In this document: one piece after another, positions 21,161-31,189 of the stretch | Position numbering within the stretch: the stretch's first letter is position 1 | How the letters are laid out: the number at the start of each line of letters is the position of its first letter | Source of the DNA: Prorocentrum cordatum | Taxonomy: Eukaryota; Sar; Dinophyceae; Prorocentrales; Prorocentraceae | Assembly (NCBI GenBank): GCA_963575745.1 | Contig: CAUYUJ010018063.1 | Location: forward strand, 151,530-215,529 | DNA: 64,000 nt | Direction: 5' to 3' | Program-made: the position numbers and the translations under genes | Notes under the pieces: model-generated | What the model was told of the DNA's origin: nothing | Seen by the model: only the letters and a program-made list of their open reading frames with translations | Databases searched by the model: none

Positions 21161-21409
21161 CAAAATGTCAGGGGATGTGGGATCTCCGAGTAGGACTCCC
21201 ACTTGAAAAAAAAAAAATTCTGGGAATTCCCGTTTTGTTTTAAAATTCTCGATCTTCGAGGGTTGGAAGCGGAAAAACGTGAGAAGGCGAACAAAAATTG
21301 AAAAACCATTGGAAATCAACGATGATACCCTCTTTGGGCTCTCTCGGGACGGCTATCGCAGCTCTCTTGAGCTGTTCTTGGAGCCTCGTCGGGTTTTCTT
21401 GGGGGGATC

Positions 21410-21565
21410 GCGCCGCATCGCCACTGCATCGCCGATGTAACGGCGATGCATCGGCGATACACCGACAATGCCGGCGGTGCATGGGCGACGTCGACGTGAA
21501 GCAAGTCGGGCTCGACATCGGCGATGCTGCGCGATCCTCCGACCCCATCTACTCGGACCCCATCT
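21410..21565. repeat. GCATCGGCGATGC-rich dispersed repeat, copy 2
   Basis: ATCGCCGATG, GGCGATGCATCGGCGATA and GGGCTCGACATCGGCGATG blocks end in GCGCGATCCTCCGACCCC, matching 14567-14760 in the same orientation. Confidence 0.5.
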
Positions 21566-21661
21566 AGGACGCCTAGAGTGGATCTTGGGGGTAAATGAAA
21601 CATAGCCCAACGAATTATTATGCAAACTTAGCTAAACAGAATTGCAACATCATCCCCTGAC

Positions 21662-21712
21662 GATGTTCAAACTATTTTTGGATATTCCTCCTGAAGAAGG
21701 ACGTGGCCGACT
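21662..21712. mobile_element. Family A MITE fragment (right end)
   Basis: AAACTATTTTTGGATATTCC-TCCTGAAGAAGGACGTGGCCGAC matches the right half of family A; the left half is missing. It sits 120 bp before a complete copy. Confidence 0.45.
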
Positions 21713-21834
21713 TACGGGTAGCTATGGGGGGGTTCAGCGCATCAGCTCCTGTAACTGGCTTTCTGGGCGCCTGCCCACGTGTCGATGGAAGCGCTGTGCG
21801 CCGGCGTTCGTACACACCCTCTCCCTACGGTTAA

Positions 21835-21984
21835 GTCGGGCATATCCTCGTACAGGCGGATTTAGGAGGGAAAACGAAAGAATAGTCCAAACATATTCAA
21901 ACATAGTCGAAAGTAATCGAAACATCGTCCCAATACTATTTTCAACTATTTTTGAATATTCCCCCTGTAGAAGACATGCCCGAC
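21835..21984. mobile_element. MITE-like element, family A copy 4
   Basis: 150 bp. Starts GTCGGGCATATCCTCGTACA and ends TGTAGAAGACATGCCCGAC. CCCTACGGTT lies near both ends outside the element (21821-21833 and 21988-22000 area), possibly a remnant of the target or of a host repeat. Confidence 0.6.
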
Positions 21985-22194
21985 TCAACCCTACGGTTCA
22001 TGGACGATACCCCTGTGCGTGCTCTCCCTGTGAGAGGGCGGCGACGCTGCCAAAACTAGTGCCCAGCAGCGATCACCCTGTCCCTGTTCTTCTCTCAGAT
22101 CTCTGGCGTCGTGTTCTCGCATCAACGTAGCTCCGACCACTTCAACGGGGCCGGTTCTGCGCTGCCCGCCGTTTCTTGACGGCCCTGGGCCCGG

Positions 22195-22740
22195 CGAGGG
22201 CCCCTGGAGGCTGAACACTACCAACAACCCCTTGTCGTTTTCGTCGTCCCCCTGTCGCAGCGCAAGGAGGTGGGGACCCAACTCTGTAGGTAGGAAAGGG
22301 GTGTGGTGTAAAGGGGCGTGGTGTCAAAGCTGGACTTGGCGAGGCTATCCATCGTAGATAGCATCGCCATTTCCACGATTGGCACCACACCCCTTTCTGC
22401 CACACACCTTCCCAATCTCCAGACCGAATTGGTCGACCGCCCCCTTCGTTCGACCCGGTCGACCGCCCTGCGAAGAGCGCGCTACGCGCCCTCTTCACGC
22501 GAGGGGGGGCCGCGGCCGAGCTTGCCGCCGCCCTGGAGGCTGAACACTGCCAACAACCCCTCGTCGTTTTCGTCGTTCCCCTGTCGCAGCGCAAGGAGGT
22601 CGGGAGACCCAACCTGGTCGATCGCCCCCTTCGTTCGACCCGGTCGACCGCCCTGCGGAGAGCTCGCTGGGCGCCCCTTTCTCGCGAGGGCGGGCCGCGG
22701 CCGAGCCCGCCGCCGCCCCGGAGAGGCCGCGGCCAGCCGC
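22195..22740 (+). repeat. Tandem repeat of about 182 bp, interrupted by a hairpin element
   Basis: The block CGCCCCCTTCGTTCGACCCG occurs at about 22438 and 22620, and CTGGAGGCTGAACACT.CCAA at about 22204 and 22530, in the same order each time. The first unit is split by the inverted-repeat element at 22294-22397. About two and a half units are present. Confidence 0.5.
22294..22397. mobile_element. Hairpin insertion in the 182-bp tandem repeat
   Basis: GAAAGGGGTGTGGTG at the left is exactly the reverse complement of CACCACACCCCTTTC at the right. It lies where the neighbouring tandem units run on without a break. Confidence 0.5.
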
Positions 22741-22843
22741 AGGGCGCCCCCGGGCCTGGCGCGCGCTGCGCGCGCAGTGGGCGGCCCCCGCGAGGTCACG
22801 CGACGGCCGTGCCCGCGAGGATCTGGCGCGCCTCCTGCGGGAG

Positions 22844-22844
<1 letters not shown>

Positions 22845-22902
<58 letters not shown>

Positions 22903-22905
22903 TCC
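22845..22905. repeat. GTC trinucleotide microsatellite
   Basis: About 60 bp of uninterrupted CGTCGT. Confidence 0.85.
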
Positions 22906-22962
22906 TCCCTCCTCATTCCTCCTCCTCCCTCCTCGCTCCTCGGGGCGGCTGGGGACGACAGG

Positions 22963-23060
22963 AGGGGGAGGAGGAGGAGGAGGAGGAGGAGGAGGAGAAG
23001 AGGGAGGAGGAGGAGGACGAGGAGGAGGAGGAGGAGGAGGAGGAGGAGGAGGAGGAGAGG
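22963..23060. repeat. GGA trinucleotide microsatellite next to the assembly gap
   Basis: GGAGGA array with short interruptions, ending about 40 bp before the run of N. Confidence 0.8.
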
Positions 23061-23102
23061 CCGGTGGATAAGGGGAAGCAGCATTGAGGACCATGAGGGG
23101 GG

Positions 23103-23202
23103 NNNNNNNNNNNNNNNNNNNNNNNNNNNNNNNNNNNNNNNNNNNNNNNNNNNNNNNNNNNNNNNNNNNNNNNNNNNNNNNNNNNNNNNNNNNNNNNNNN
23201 NN
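23103..23202. other. Assembly gap (100 N)
   Basis: Exactly 100 N. A round number usually marks an unknown-size scaffold join, so distance and continuity between 23102 and 23203 cannot be trusted. The 3' end of LINE-A lies at this edge. Confidence 0.95.
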
Positions 23203-23234
23203 TACATATGAACCAAAGCAGGCCATACAATTGT

Positions 23235-23525
23235 CTAGGTCAACTGTGACTCGTTCTTTCCGCTTGAGGTAGTGAGGGTGGTCACCGCGAAGCAGATATC
23301 GCCGACCATATCTAGCAGCACGCGACGGCGGGGGTGCACATATTCCGCCAAGGCCTCTGACAGAGGCCCCAGAGGAGTAGCACTTGCATCTAAGGCAGAT
23401 GAACAATACTGAGCCGTCGGAGCAATTGAAACCCACCGTGCGGTGATCCAACGCTTGCTGCTTAGACGCATGCAATTTGGAAAACGCAACATCGTCCTGG
23501 AGGCGGGCAACTCCTTGCCCCCCTT
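23235..23525 (-). pseudogene. LINE-A C-terminal cysteine-rich region
   Basis: After RNase H the frame reads G-I-W-R-C-A-V-C-L-L, then shifts near a C-run (about 23516) into a frame reading K-E-L-P-A-S-R-T-M-L-R-F-P-N-C-M-R, which stays open to 23235. Put side by side this is a C-x2-C...C pattern that may be a zinc ribbon. LINE-B has a comparable C-x2-C domain after its RNase H (60011-60300). Confidence 0.4.
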
Positions 23526-25456
23526 CGACCCAGAAGACAGACAGCACACCTCCAAATGCCGCTCCAACGCTCCCACTGGTGAGGCACAGGGGGGGGGGGG
23601 CACGAAGGGGGGGCGAGATCAAGTGGGGTGTACGGCACATCTAGGGACAACTTCGGCCATAGCGGCAGAAGGTTGGCAGCAAGAATGCAGTGCGCACGGG
23701 CGGCATCCACCAGACGAGTCACTTCCTCCATCTCCTCAGGGGCAGACGGGTGGAGCAAAAGGCCATGCTTGGCCCCAATGTCAGCATCAGAGTTCCCTTT
23801 GCGAAGAAACCTCTCACGAGCAGACAGGCCCTCCTCTTCCAGATTGAGGTGGGCCTTGACCTTCACAATGTCCTCTACAAGCTGACCTTCAAAGGAGTTG
23901 GCCTGCAGTATCATGCCCGAATAGGTGCGCTTCCCCGAGTATCTTTCCGTCTCGGGGAGCCCACTCTGGTGCGCAACATTCGCGCAATCCGAGTAAAGGG
24001 CCGAAGGAAAAATCATAAATTGGGCAACTACACACCTAGCCGAGAATTCAGCGGCGTGTGGGGTCTGCGGGTAGTGGGCCCAGAAAGGGCCACGAACCTC
24101 TCCAAGGCACTCCCCATCGTCCGAATCCATTGAGACAGCCCAAGAGGCCCTCGAGAGCTCTCTAATGGGGTGGCGCTGGCAGGACCCGTCAATGAAGGGG
24201 TGACCCCACATTTCTCCATTGGCGGGGGCCCTGGGGCCCTCAGGGCTGATGAGCTCTTTGCAATGCCAAATGTACTGAAGAGAGTTCGTACCCTCCTGAG
24301 CTGGCCTGGGGAGCCAGTCGGCGGGGTGGGCGAAAGCCCCTCGAGTGTAAAGGCATATATCCTCATTGTTGACCTCAGTTGGCAGGGGCGCTAGGGCGTC
24401 GGCAGCAACAGAGGCGGGGACCAACTGAGCTCTCAACTCAGAGACCTCCTCGTCAAGGCAGCTCCACAGCCTGCGGGCGATGGAGTCGGGGACAACCCTA
24501 CACCTGGGGCATAATGGGTCCACTTGATATCCCGCACTGAGGGCACGATCAGCTGTCCATATGGCGCAGCTGGTGCATGCACGAATCCAACCTTGCTGGG
24601 CAGGGGTAAACTTCTTAGATGAGCAAGCAGATTTGGGGATGTCTAAACACAAACGCTTCCCAATCCCCCACTTGCCACCCAGGTCCCGCTCCAGACTTCT
24701 CAGATAGGCTTCCTTGCACAGCGTTTCAATCGACTTGGGGGAGGTAAGACCCAGGGAAACCTGATAACCCCTGTCGTCAACCACCGTCATGAAATTTGTC
24801 ATCCCCCATCCAAGACGGAGCAACGAAAGCCTGAGAGCAGAGAGCGGTCCCTTGACCGTGGGCCACGTGACCCTGTCCAGCGAGAAAACTGCATTCCACG
24901 CAGCCCGAAGGTCTTCAAAGGAGAGAAAGCCATCAAATATCCTCGTGTGAGTGGTCCAAACCTCTTTACTCCATCGAAGTATCGGGGCACTGGCCGCTCT
25001 CCAACAAGGGCCCTCCGAAAGAATGCTGACAGCCGTGAGAGAGCGGCTCTTGGCGAAAGGGCGCACGGTCGAGAAAGCTTGGTGTCTCATCACGAGAAGC
25101 TGTTGGTCGCTGACCCCCAAGATCTCCGCTCCATAGGCCCCGCCAGCGAGGGGGCCAGCAGCGAAGATCCTGAGGGCCGCCCTACCCACATGCTCCGACT
25201 GCTTCTTGAGACGCCTAGCTTTGCGACACATGAGAGCAGCTCTGGCTTTCATCTTAGAGCTCCTGCCAGAAACTCGGGCCGCTCGGCCCGCGCAAAAGTC
25301 AACACCTAGGTTGACAGTGGAATCTCGCACACTGCCCCCTAACTGGCCAAGAGCTATGGCAATGTCGTTAGCCAACTTCTTGCTGGAGGCAACCGTGCAA
25401 ACTTTATCAAGAGAAAGCTGGCAACCCATGTCATTGGTGATGACGTGATGTAACAT
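23526..25456 (-). pseudogene. LINE-A RT thumb, zinc knuckle and RNase H
   Basis: One long frame (open from about 25560 to 23462). Counting from the methionine at 25456, residues 1-300 are the RT thumb and linker. C-P-R-C at 316-319, followed 14 residues later by W-S-C, is the cysteine knuckle seen after many LINE RTs. RNase H follows: D423 in F-I-D-G-S, E470 in A-A-E-F-S-A, D490 in Y-S-D-C-A-N and D557 in G-N-S-D-A-D. All four acidic residues expected in the active site are present, so this part is well preserved. It would remove the RNA strand after target-primed reverse transcription. Confidence 0.75.
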
Positions 25457-27006
25457 GATAGAGGTCGACGCGATCTGTTGGACAACTTGCTTATGACTGC
25501 CCGTACTCGAAACTCCTGTGTCGTCGATGTACGCATCGAACTCTAAATGTTTGTGCCGAGAAGCTGGTCAAACGCATCCATCGCGAAATCTCGAATGTGC
25601 GACGCCGCAAAGCTGCATCCAGCAACAACCCCGTTGATCACGAAAAAAGGACCGTCCAGCACGCCAGCAACAGAGATGAAACGGCCGCACCTGTAGGCAT
25701 GGATCGACAACCTAGTGATGACTTCAGGAAAGTTATGACGACGACATCGATCTTCTAGCATCTCCAAGTTGATCGTTTCATACTATTTGAGCATGTCATA
25801 AAACACGCTGGCGCTGCACTGTTTCCTGGCAGTGCCCGCCTCAGCTCGAACAGACTGGCGCCACACCACATCTGACGCTCCTCTGAAAGCCCCTGCGGCC
25901 CAGTACCGACGGGGGTGTTGTCGCTCCCAGTCCAGGGCGCGTGGCCGCCTGAGGCGACCCCACACCCTGTACCAGGAGCAAAATACCCCTATCGGCCTGA
26001 AGCCCCCAGTCGGCTTGCTGAGGAGGGCGATCAAGACGGCAGAGACCTGTCTAGGCAGCACTCCAACCGACTCCATCAACTCGAAAAGCATAGACACAGC
26101 AGTGGGACCATCGTCGCAAAGCAGGTGGAAATGCCTGCAACCAAATCCATCATAAGTGACGGCCGAGCCCAATTTGTAACGCTTGGACACGGCTCGAAGC
26201 TGGTCAGGAGTCGCCCTCGGAAACGCTTGAGCAAGCGTCACACACTTGGCCTCCCCAGGGGCCTGGCCCCAGAAACTGCTGAACTTGTCTCCTTCTTTCG
26301 CAAGCAAAGACAACGGGTCAGCCACCGCCGAACCGTCCGCCGCCAACGTCGTCGTCGGCCTCCAGGGCGAAGGGTCTTTAGTGATGGTGTGGACCCTTTT
26401 GGCACCCTTGTCCAGGCCCGCGGTCAACCAAGAACGCCAATCCGCCTTGGACCTGGCTCGATGCCGCGCGTCCGCCTCGGCCAGGGTCGTCTCAAGACCC
26501 TCCAGCTGCGCCTCGCCGAGAGCAATCACCTCCATCGACCACTGGGATGAGGGATGCTGAAGAACGAAGCTCTTGATACGATCGAATGAGCTCTGATACT
26601 CCTTCGCGTGGCAAGCGACAGAGGCAGGCCAGCACAGAAAAGAAGCGTGGATGGCCTTCGCCTGCGCAGACGAACCCCGGTTGTCCCTGCGCAGTGAGAC
26701 CAAACTACGAAACTGAGCCCCCAGCCACTTTATTGCCCTGTGGGCAGGATACCTTGGCTTGCTATCCCGTCCCACCACCGATCTCCACATGAGCTGAGGC
26801 CCCGCACTCCTCGTCCCCTTCCTGATCATGTCGGCACCTAAGATGGGAATCAGCTCCGCTTCCGCAACGTCAGCCCAGGCACCGTAGCCAAGGGTGAGGA
26901 GACTAGCAGCCCTGGCACCATGTCCGCGTTCAGCCTCACGAAGGCCCTCCTGAGCCATGTCCAGAACCTGATTCCAGTCCTGCTGCTGGGGCTTGGGGCC
27001 AAACAC
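25457..27006 (-). pseudogene. LINE-A reverse transcriptase fingers and palm
   Basis: The frame from 27006 has a linker, then RT signatures: L-I-A-L-L-S-K-P-T-G-G-F-R-P-I-G (fingers), then F-Y-D-M-L-K where motif A gives the first catalytic Asp. A TAG (25783-25785) follows that Lys directly. The same frame goes on through Y-E-T-I-N-L-E and a motif B-like G-V-V-A-G-C-S-F to 25543. A one-base shift near 25550 leads to E-F-D-A-Y-I-D-D-T-G, the intact Y-I-D-D motif C (25531-25520). So the active-site acids are present but the frame is broken once by stop and once by shift. Function: synthesis of element cDNA at a nicked target. Confidence 0.8.
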
Positions 27007-27021
27007 AGGATCCGAGGGGAG

Positions 27022-28376
27022 CGGGGGGGGGGGGGGGCTTTCGGAAACTCAAAGCGTTCAACGAAGCAGGCGCTGGGTGGAACTTGAGATCGACAGGACG
27101 ATGCGGGCTCAGTTCCGTGCTCATAACAACTTCGCAAGAAGCAGCAGCCTTTCCAAGGCCTCCACTGCACACAAAACAATCAATCTTGGGTGGGGCTCCA
27201 TCCCCAAAGAAGGTGCAGCCGCCTGGATCAACCAGCTGGCCCTGCAATTCAGAGACAAACTTGGAAGCAGTAAGTTGCGAGGGGGGAAGGTTGAACACCC
27301 CGCCCAACACGAACGAACCAGGGAACCCCGAACAACGAGCCCCTAAAGAAGCCAACACTTCCAAGTTTCGCTCCGACAGGCCTTCCGCGCGGTGCAAATA
27401 CACGCTCCCGATCCTGAAAGTGAAGCCCCCTGGGGCCTGAACATCGGCCACCATCGCGTGGCCTTTGGAAACAACAAACCCTTCCACAGGAGAAATGAGG
27501 CCTAGCCAATCCCGAACAAGCACGGCGACACCTCCTGAGGTGTCGGAGTCGGTCTCACAGGCGGGACACCAGAGCGACTTCCAACCATTACGAGCACACC
27601 ACTGAGACGCCGAGTAAATCTTTTCGGCGTGGAGCAGCCGACGCTCCTGCACCAGCGCGACGTTGGCAGGCGTGTCAGGCAAAAGCTTTTTGAGCGTGCC
27701 CCACGAGTTCACATTCATACTTCGAATCAACAGTTGCACCGAGCTCAGCCCGTCAGAATCCTGGACCTGGCCAGGGGAGGGAGGAGTGAGGCACGGAAGA
27801 GGAGGGGGAGAGATCCTGGGACCAGGCACCATCTCCACAGGGCTACCCGCTCCTGGAAAGCCCAGGACGGGGTAAAAAGGCGATCTGTGTCCAAAACTGG
27901 CCAGCTTACAAGGGGAGTCAGCTGGCAGGGAAGTGTGGGTCGTCCGTCCTCCATTCAAAATTCGCGCAGCCCTCCAGAGCGTGCGACGCACGGCCGCTAA
28001 CAAGCCACGGAACCGACTTGTAGGCCGCGACACGCCGCCCATGTCAGGAGGGGGGCGACGGGAGAACGGCCGATCGGCCACAGGATAAGAGTTAGACTTA
28101 TCAGAACGAAAAAAAGCAGGGTTTGTGGCGGCCCTGCTCTTCTCAAGGCCGTTTTTCAACACCGCTACGGGCGCAGCGCGGGGACGAGAGGGGGGCGCCG
28201 CCTCAGGGCCCTCCGAGCGATGGGACTCACAAGGCGGCTTCCAAAAGCGGGTAGGGCCAGCCAGGCCCTGGTCCGACAGAAAAGGAAAGCTGGCAGCTGG
28301 GCCTGGCGAGGCAGTCAGGTCAGCATGTCCAGCACGACACTGAGGTGCTTGAGGTTGCTGAAATCGTATCCCCCCT
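27022..28376 (-). pseudogene. LINE-A AP-like endonuclease (ORF2 N-terminus)
   Basis: The frame is open from 28726 to 26936 and partly overlaps ORF1; the functional start is probably downstream of ORF1's stop at 28377. Endonuclease/exonuclease/phosphatase signatures are visible: M-N-V-N-S-W, V-Q-E-R-R (catalytic Glu), S-G-G-V-A-V-L-V, R-I-G-S-V-Y-L, I-D-C-F and S-P-H-R-P-V (catalytic His). Where the family has G-D-F-N, this copy has G-G-V-F-N, so the metal-binding Asp is replaced by Val (GTG codon). A long G-run at 27021-27035 separates this frame from the RT frame. It would have nicked target DNA. Confidence 0.75.
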
Positions 28377-29582
28377 TCACGCCGACGCGCCTGAAGGGGG
28401 GGAAGCTCGATGAAGCACGCGGCGAGCTCGGGCGCGGACATCCTCGGCATCAGCATGGTCCGCGGTCGCGGCTCCAGGAGCAGCAGCTGGCTGCCCAGCA
28501 GGCTCACCATCACCTGCGGGGGTACCAGGCGCCGGCTCGGGTACAGCATCACCTTTGCCGTCGCCGTCCGCTGCTGGTGCATCTTCTGCCCCTGCATCTC
28601 CTTCACCACCTTCAGCGACGCGACGACGCTTGCCTGCCAGGCGCTCCAACTGCTTCTTCTGCTCCTCGCGAAACTTGGCTGCCTGCTCAGCAGCTGCACC
28701 AAAAAGCTGCTGGACTTGCTTGGCAATCGACTGCTGCAACGTCTTGAGCCGCAACTCTGCCTCTTTCTTGTCCTCGGGCGAGAGGTCGAACTCAGCCTCG
28801 GGTGCCAACAGCGAGTCCAAATTTATAGACAGCTCTTTGCCCTGGAGAATGTCCTCGATAGGAATCGAAGGAGTTGATGCTTGCTGTTCTCCAGAAGCTT
28901 CGCCGCCCACATGCTCGGCCAGCTGCTGAACGAGACCTTTGTGACGTTGCTCAGCCTTGGACAGCTCTTCCGTGAACGACTGCACCACAATGCGCTGGGC
29001 GTCCAGTTCTTTCTGGAGCCTCTCGAAGTACGTGACTGCTTTGCTGAGCTTGCCTTCCAGTGCCCGCATGTCGTGGAAGGCCTTACCCACCTTCTGCTGG
29101 AGGGGGGGTTCGACCTTCTGCACCACGTGCTTGGAGTCCAGGATCTTCTGGTACTTGGCAGCGCCGTCTGAGTCACCCACTGAGCGCATGTAGGCGATGA
29201 CCTCGCTGAGCTTGGCCGATTCCACCATGGCTCCTCCAGGACGCGGGAGAGACCCTCCTGACTGCTGGAACAACGGGCCTGGCTGAACAGGAAGTGAGCC
29301 AGACCAAGGACCAGGAGGAGGCTGAGCACTCTGAGGCCCTGCTTGCTGCGACTGTCCTTGCCAGACCCCCTGCGGCGAGGGAGGCATGTCGAAGGACGGC
29401 GAGCTGCGCCAGGACCAGCAGTGCTTGCACTGCTGCCACTGCTGCTTGTTCTTCTTGCAACCGCACTGCGAGCACTTCCACGACGACGGAGTGTTCCCAC
29501 GGTGCTGGTAGAACGAGCGATCTGGATCTTGCCATGGCCTGCCATCATTCCAGCGCACAGTTCGAGAGGCAATCGGGGCCAT
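28377..29582 (-). CDS. LINE-A ORF1: zinc-finger, coiled-coil nucleic-acid-binding protein
   Basis: 401 codons from ATG at 29582, uninterrupted. Near the N-terminus, W-K-C-S-Q-C-G-C-K-K-N then Q-Q-C-K-H-C-W resembles a RanBP2-type zinc finger (W-x-C-x2-C...N...C-x2-C). A Pro/Gln/Gly-rich linker follows, then charged helices from about residue 120 to 315 with long heptad stretches, and a basic patch K-R-R-R before an Ala/Pro/Gly/Asp-rich tail. It has no RRM. By position and make-up it is the ORF1 chaperone/RNP protein that would coat element RNA. Its C-terminal 117 codons overlap the open ORF2 frame. LINE-B ORF1 has the same general plan with a different finger. Confidence 0.7.
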   Translation of the reverse strand: MAPIASRTVRWNDGRPWQDPDRSFYQHRGNTPSSWKCSQCGCKKNKQQWQQCKHCWSWRSSPSFDMPPSPQGVWQGQSQQAGPQSAQPPPGPWSGSLPVQPGPLFQQSGGSLPRPGGAMVESAKLSEVIAYMRSVGDSDGAAKYQKILDSKHVVQKVEPPLQQKVGKAFHDMRALEGKLSKAVTYFERLQKELDAQRIVVQSFTEELSKAEQRHKGLVQQLAEHVGGEASGEQQASTPSIPIEDILQGKELSINLDSLLAPEAEFDLSPEDKKEAELRLKTLQQSIAKQVQQLFGAAAEQAAKFREEQKKQLERLAGKRRRVAEGGEGDAGAEDAPAADGDGKGDAVPEPAPGTPAGDGEPAGQPAAAPGAATADHADAEDVRARARRVLHRASPPSGASA

Positions 29583-29694
29583 GCTGGCTCTGGGACGACG
29601 GCGGGAATCTTGTCGCCTCGCAAAATTGGCTCGCAGGAGCGCGCGCCCCTTTGAAGAACAGTTCCTGCAACGCTACTCGAGCGCAAAGGGGCTA

Positions 29695-29955
29695 GGAGGA
29701 GGAGGAGGAGGAGGAGGAGGAGGAGGAGGAGGAGGAGTATGGGGAGGAGGAGGAGGAGGAGGAGGAGGAGGGGAGGAGGAGGAGGAGGAAGAGGGGGGAG
29801 AGAGGAGAGAGGAGGATGAGGATTAGGATGAGGATGAGGAAGAGGTAGGAGGAGGAGGGAGGAGGGGGAGGGGGAGGAGTAGAGGGAGGAGGAGGAGGAG
29901 GAGGAGGAGGAGGAGGAGGAGGAGGAGGAGGAGAAGAAGGAGGAGGGGGAGGAGG
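29695..29955. repeat. GGA microsatellite at the 5' edge of LINE-A
   Basis: About 260 bp of GGAGGA with AGG/GAT variants, starting within a few bases of the LINE-A 5' end. It could be the insertion target. Confidence 0.8.
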
Positions 29956-30069
29956 ATCAGGAGCCAGCAGCAGCGAACGCCATGCCTAAGTCTGCTCGAC
30001 CAACTCGGGCCCCCCCGGCCCCAGGAGACTCCCGAGGTCCCTCCTGTGAGGCCCCGTTCAGCTTCGACA

Positions 30070-30440
30070 AGGGGAGGGGGCGGAGGAGGAGGAGGAGGAG
30101 GAGGAGGAGGAGGAGGAGGAGGAGGAGGAGGAGGAGGAGGAGGAGGAGGAGGAGGGGAGGAGAGGATGATGAGGAGGAGGAGGACGAGGAGGAGAAGAAG
30201 GAGGAGGAGAGGGAGGAGGATGAGGAGGGGGGAGGAGGAGGGGGAGGCGGGGAAAGGGGGAGGGGGAGGGGGAGGGGGGGAGGGGGAAGAAGGAGGGGAG
30301 GAGGAGGAGGGAGGAGGAGGCGGAGGCGGAGGAGGAGGGGAGGAGGAGAGGAGGAGGAGGAGGAGGAGGAGGAGGAGGAGCAGGAGGAGAGGGAGGAGGA
30401 GAGGGTGGAGGAGGAAGAGGAGGAGGAGGAGGAGGATGTC
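30070..30440. repeat. GGA microsatellite
   Basis: About 370 bp of GGA with GGGGGAGG and GATGAG variants. The frame is open on both strands (poly-Glu/Gly/Arg or poly-Ser/Pro). The flanks 29982-30066 and 30440-30507 would extend a plus frame (ending E-V-Q-A-S-D-H-E-G), but there is not enough to call a gene. Confidence 0.8.
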
Positions 30441-30814
30441 TGAAGCTGAGGAGGTCCAAGCCTCCGATCATGAAGGTCCACTGGGCGGCGAACAGAAGGG
30501 TATCTAACGCGAACGCCTAGCAGGCTTTCTGTAGTCTTCTCAGGGACACCCACCCCTCTTGTCACACTTCCCTGACTGCATCGACTCTACTTCCGGAGGG
30601 TCCCTGGGCGGCCATGGCGCCTCCCCGGGGTTCTCCAAGGCTTCCTTGACGGCCCTCGAGGCCCTTGAGACGGTCCAAGAGTGAGGCCCGAGTCGGCGAA
30701 CGATCGTTCAAAGACGTGTAAGATGGCCTCACGCTAGCCCAGGAGGCCTGAAAGACACCCGAAGAGGCCTCCCCAAAAGGCCACAAGAAACAGCACGTGT
30801 TTATTTTCCGTTGG

Positions 30815-31185
30815 TTTTCGAACGGTGTTGGCTTTCTCGTCTTTCGGCTTTGCGACACTCCAAGGCGACCCAAGAGGCCCCCAAGACCACCCCAAAACAG
30901 CCCAAGAGGCCCCCAAGAGGGCCCCAAGATGGCCTAAGAGAGCCCCAATACTGCCCAAGAGGCGCCCAAGACGGCCCAATAGGGCCCTACGACTGCCCAA
31001 GAGGGGCCCAAGAGAGGGACCACGAACCGAACATCCGAGCCTTCCGAGGCCCCAAAGAGGCCCCCAGGAGGCCCAAACGAGGCCTCGAGAGGCCCCAAAA
31101 CGGCCCCCAAGAGGCTTCAAAACTGCCTCCAGGAGGCACCCGAGATGCCGCCCACGAGATCCAAGTGAACATCCCATAGGCTTCA
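30815..31185 (+). repeat. GGCC-rich dispersed repeat, family P
   Basis: CCAAGAGGCCCC-type units with the same two unique islands as 13.5 kb: TTCGAACGGTGTTGGC...CTTTCGGCTTTGCGACACTC and CGAACCGAACATCCGAGCCTT. Confidence 0.5.
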
Positions 31186-31189
31186 CACC

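Larger units (their letters stand above)
23235..29690 (-). mobile_element. LINE-A: non-LTR retrotransposon, nearly full length, inactive
   Basis: The minus strand carries, in order, ORF1 with zinc finger and coiled coil (29582-28377), AP-endonuclease, RT, a zinc knuckle, RNase H and a cysteine-rich C-terminal region. The order is that of APE-type LINEs that also have RNase H (I/Tad-like clades); the exact clade is not claimed. A GGA microsatellite abuts the 5' side (from about 29695), and the 3' side runs to the assembly gap. Damage: frameshifts near a C/G-run at about 27021-27035, near 25550 and near 23520; one TAG at 25783-25785; loss of the endonuclease catalytic Asp. It cannot move autonomously as written. 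Confidence 0.85.

Noticed and set aside
30046-30507. Glu/Gly/Arg-rich protein gene through the GGA repeats
   Set aside because: Frames on both strands are open across the microsatellite, and the non-repeat ends (about 20-30 codons) are too short to support a gene.
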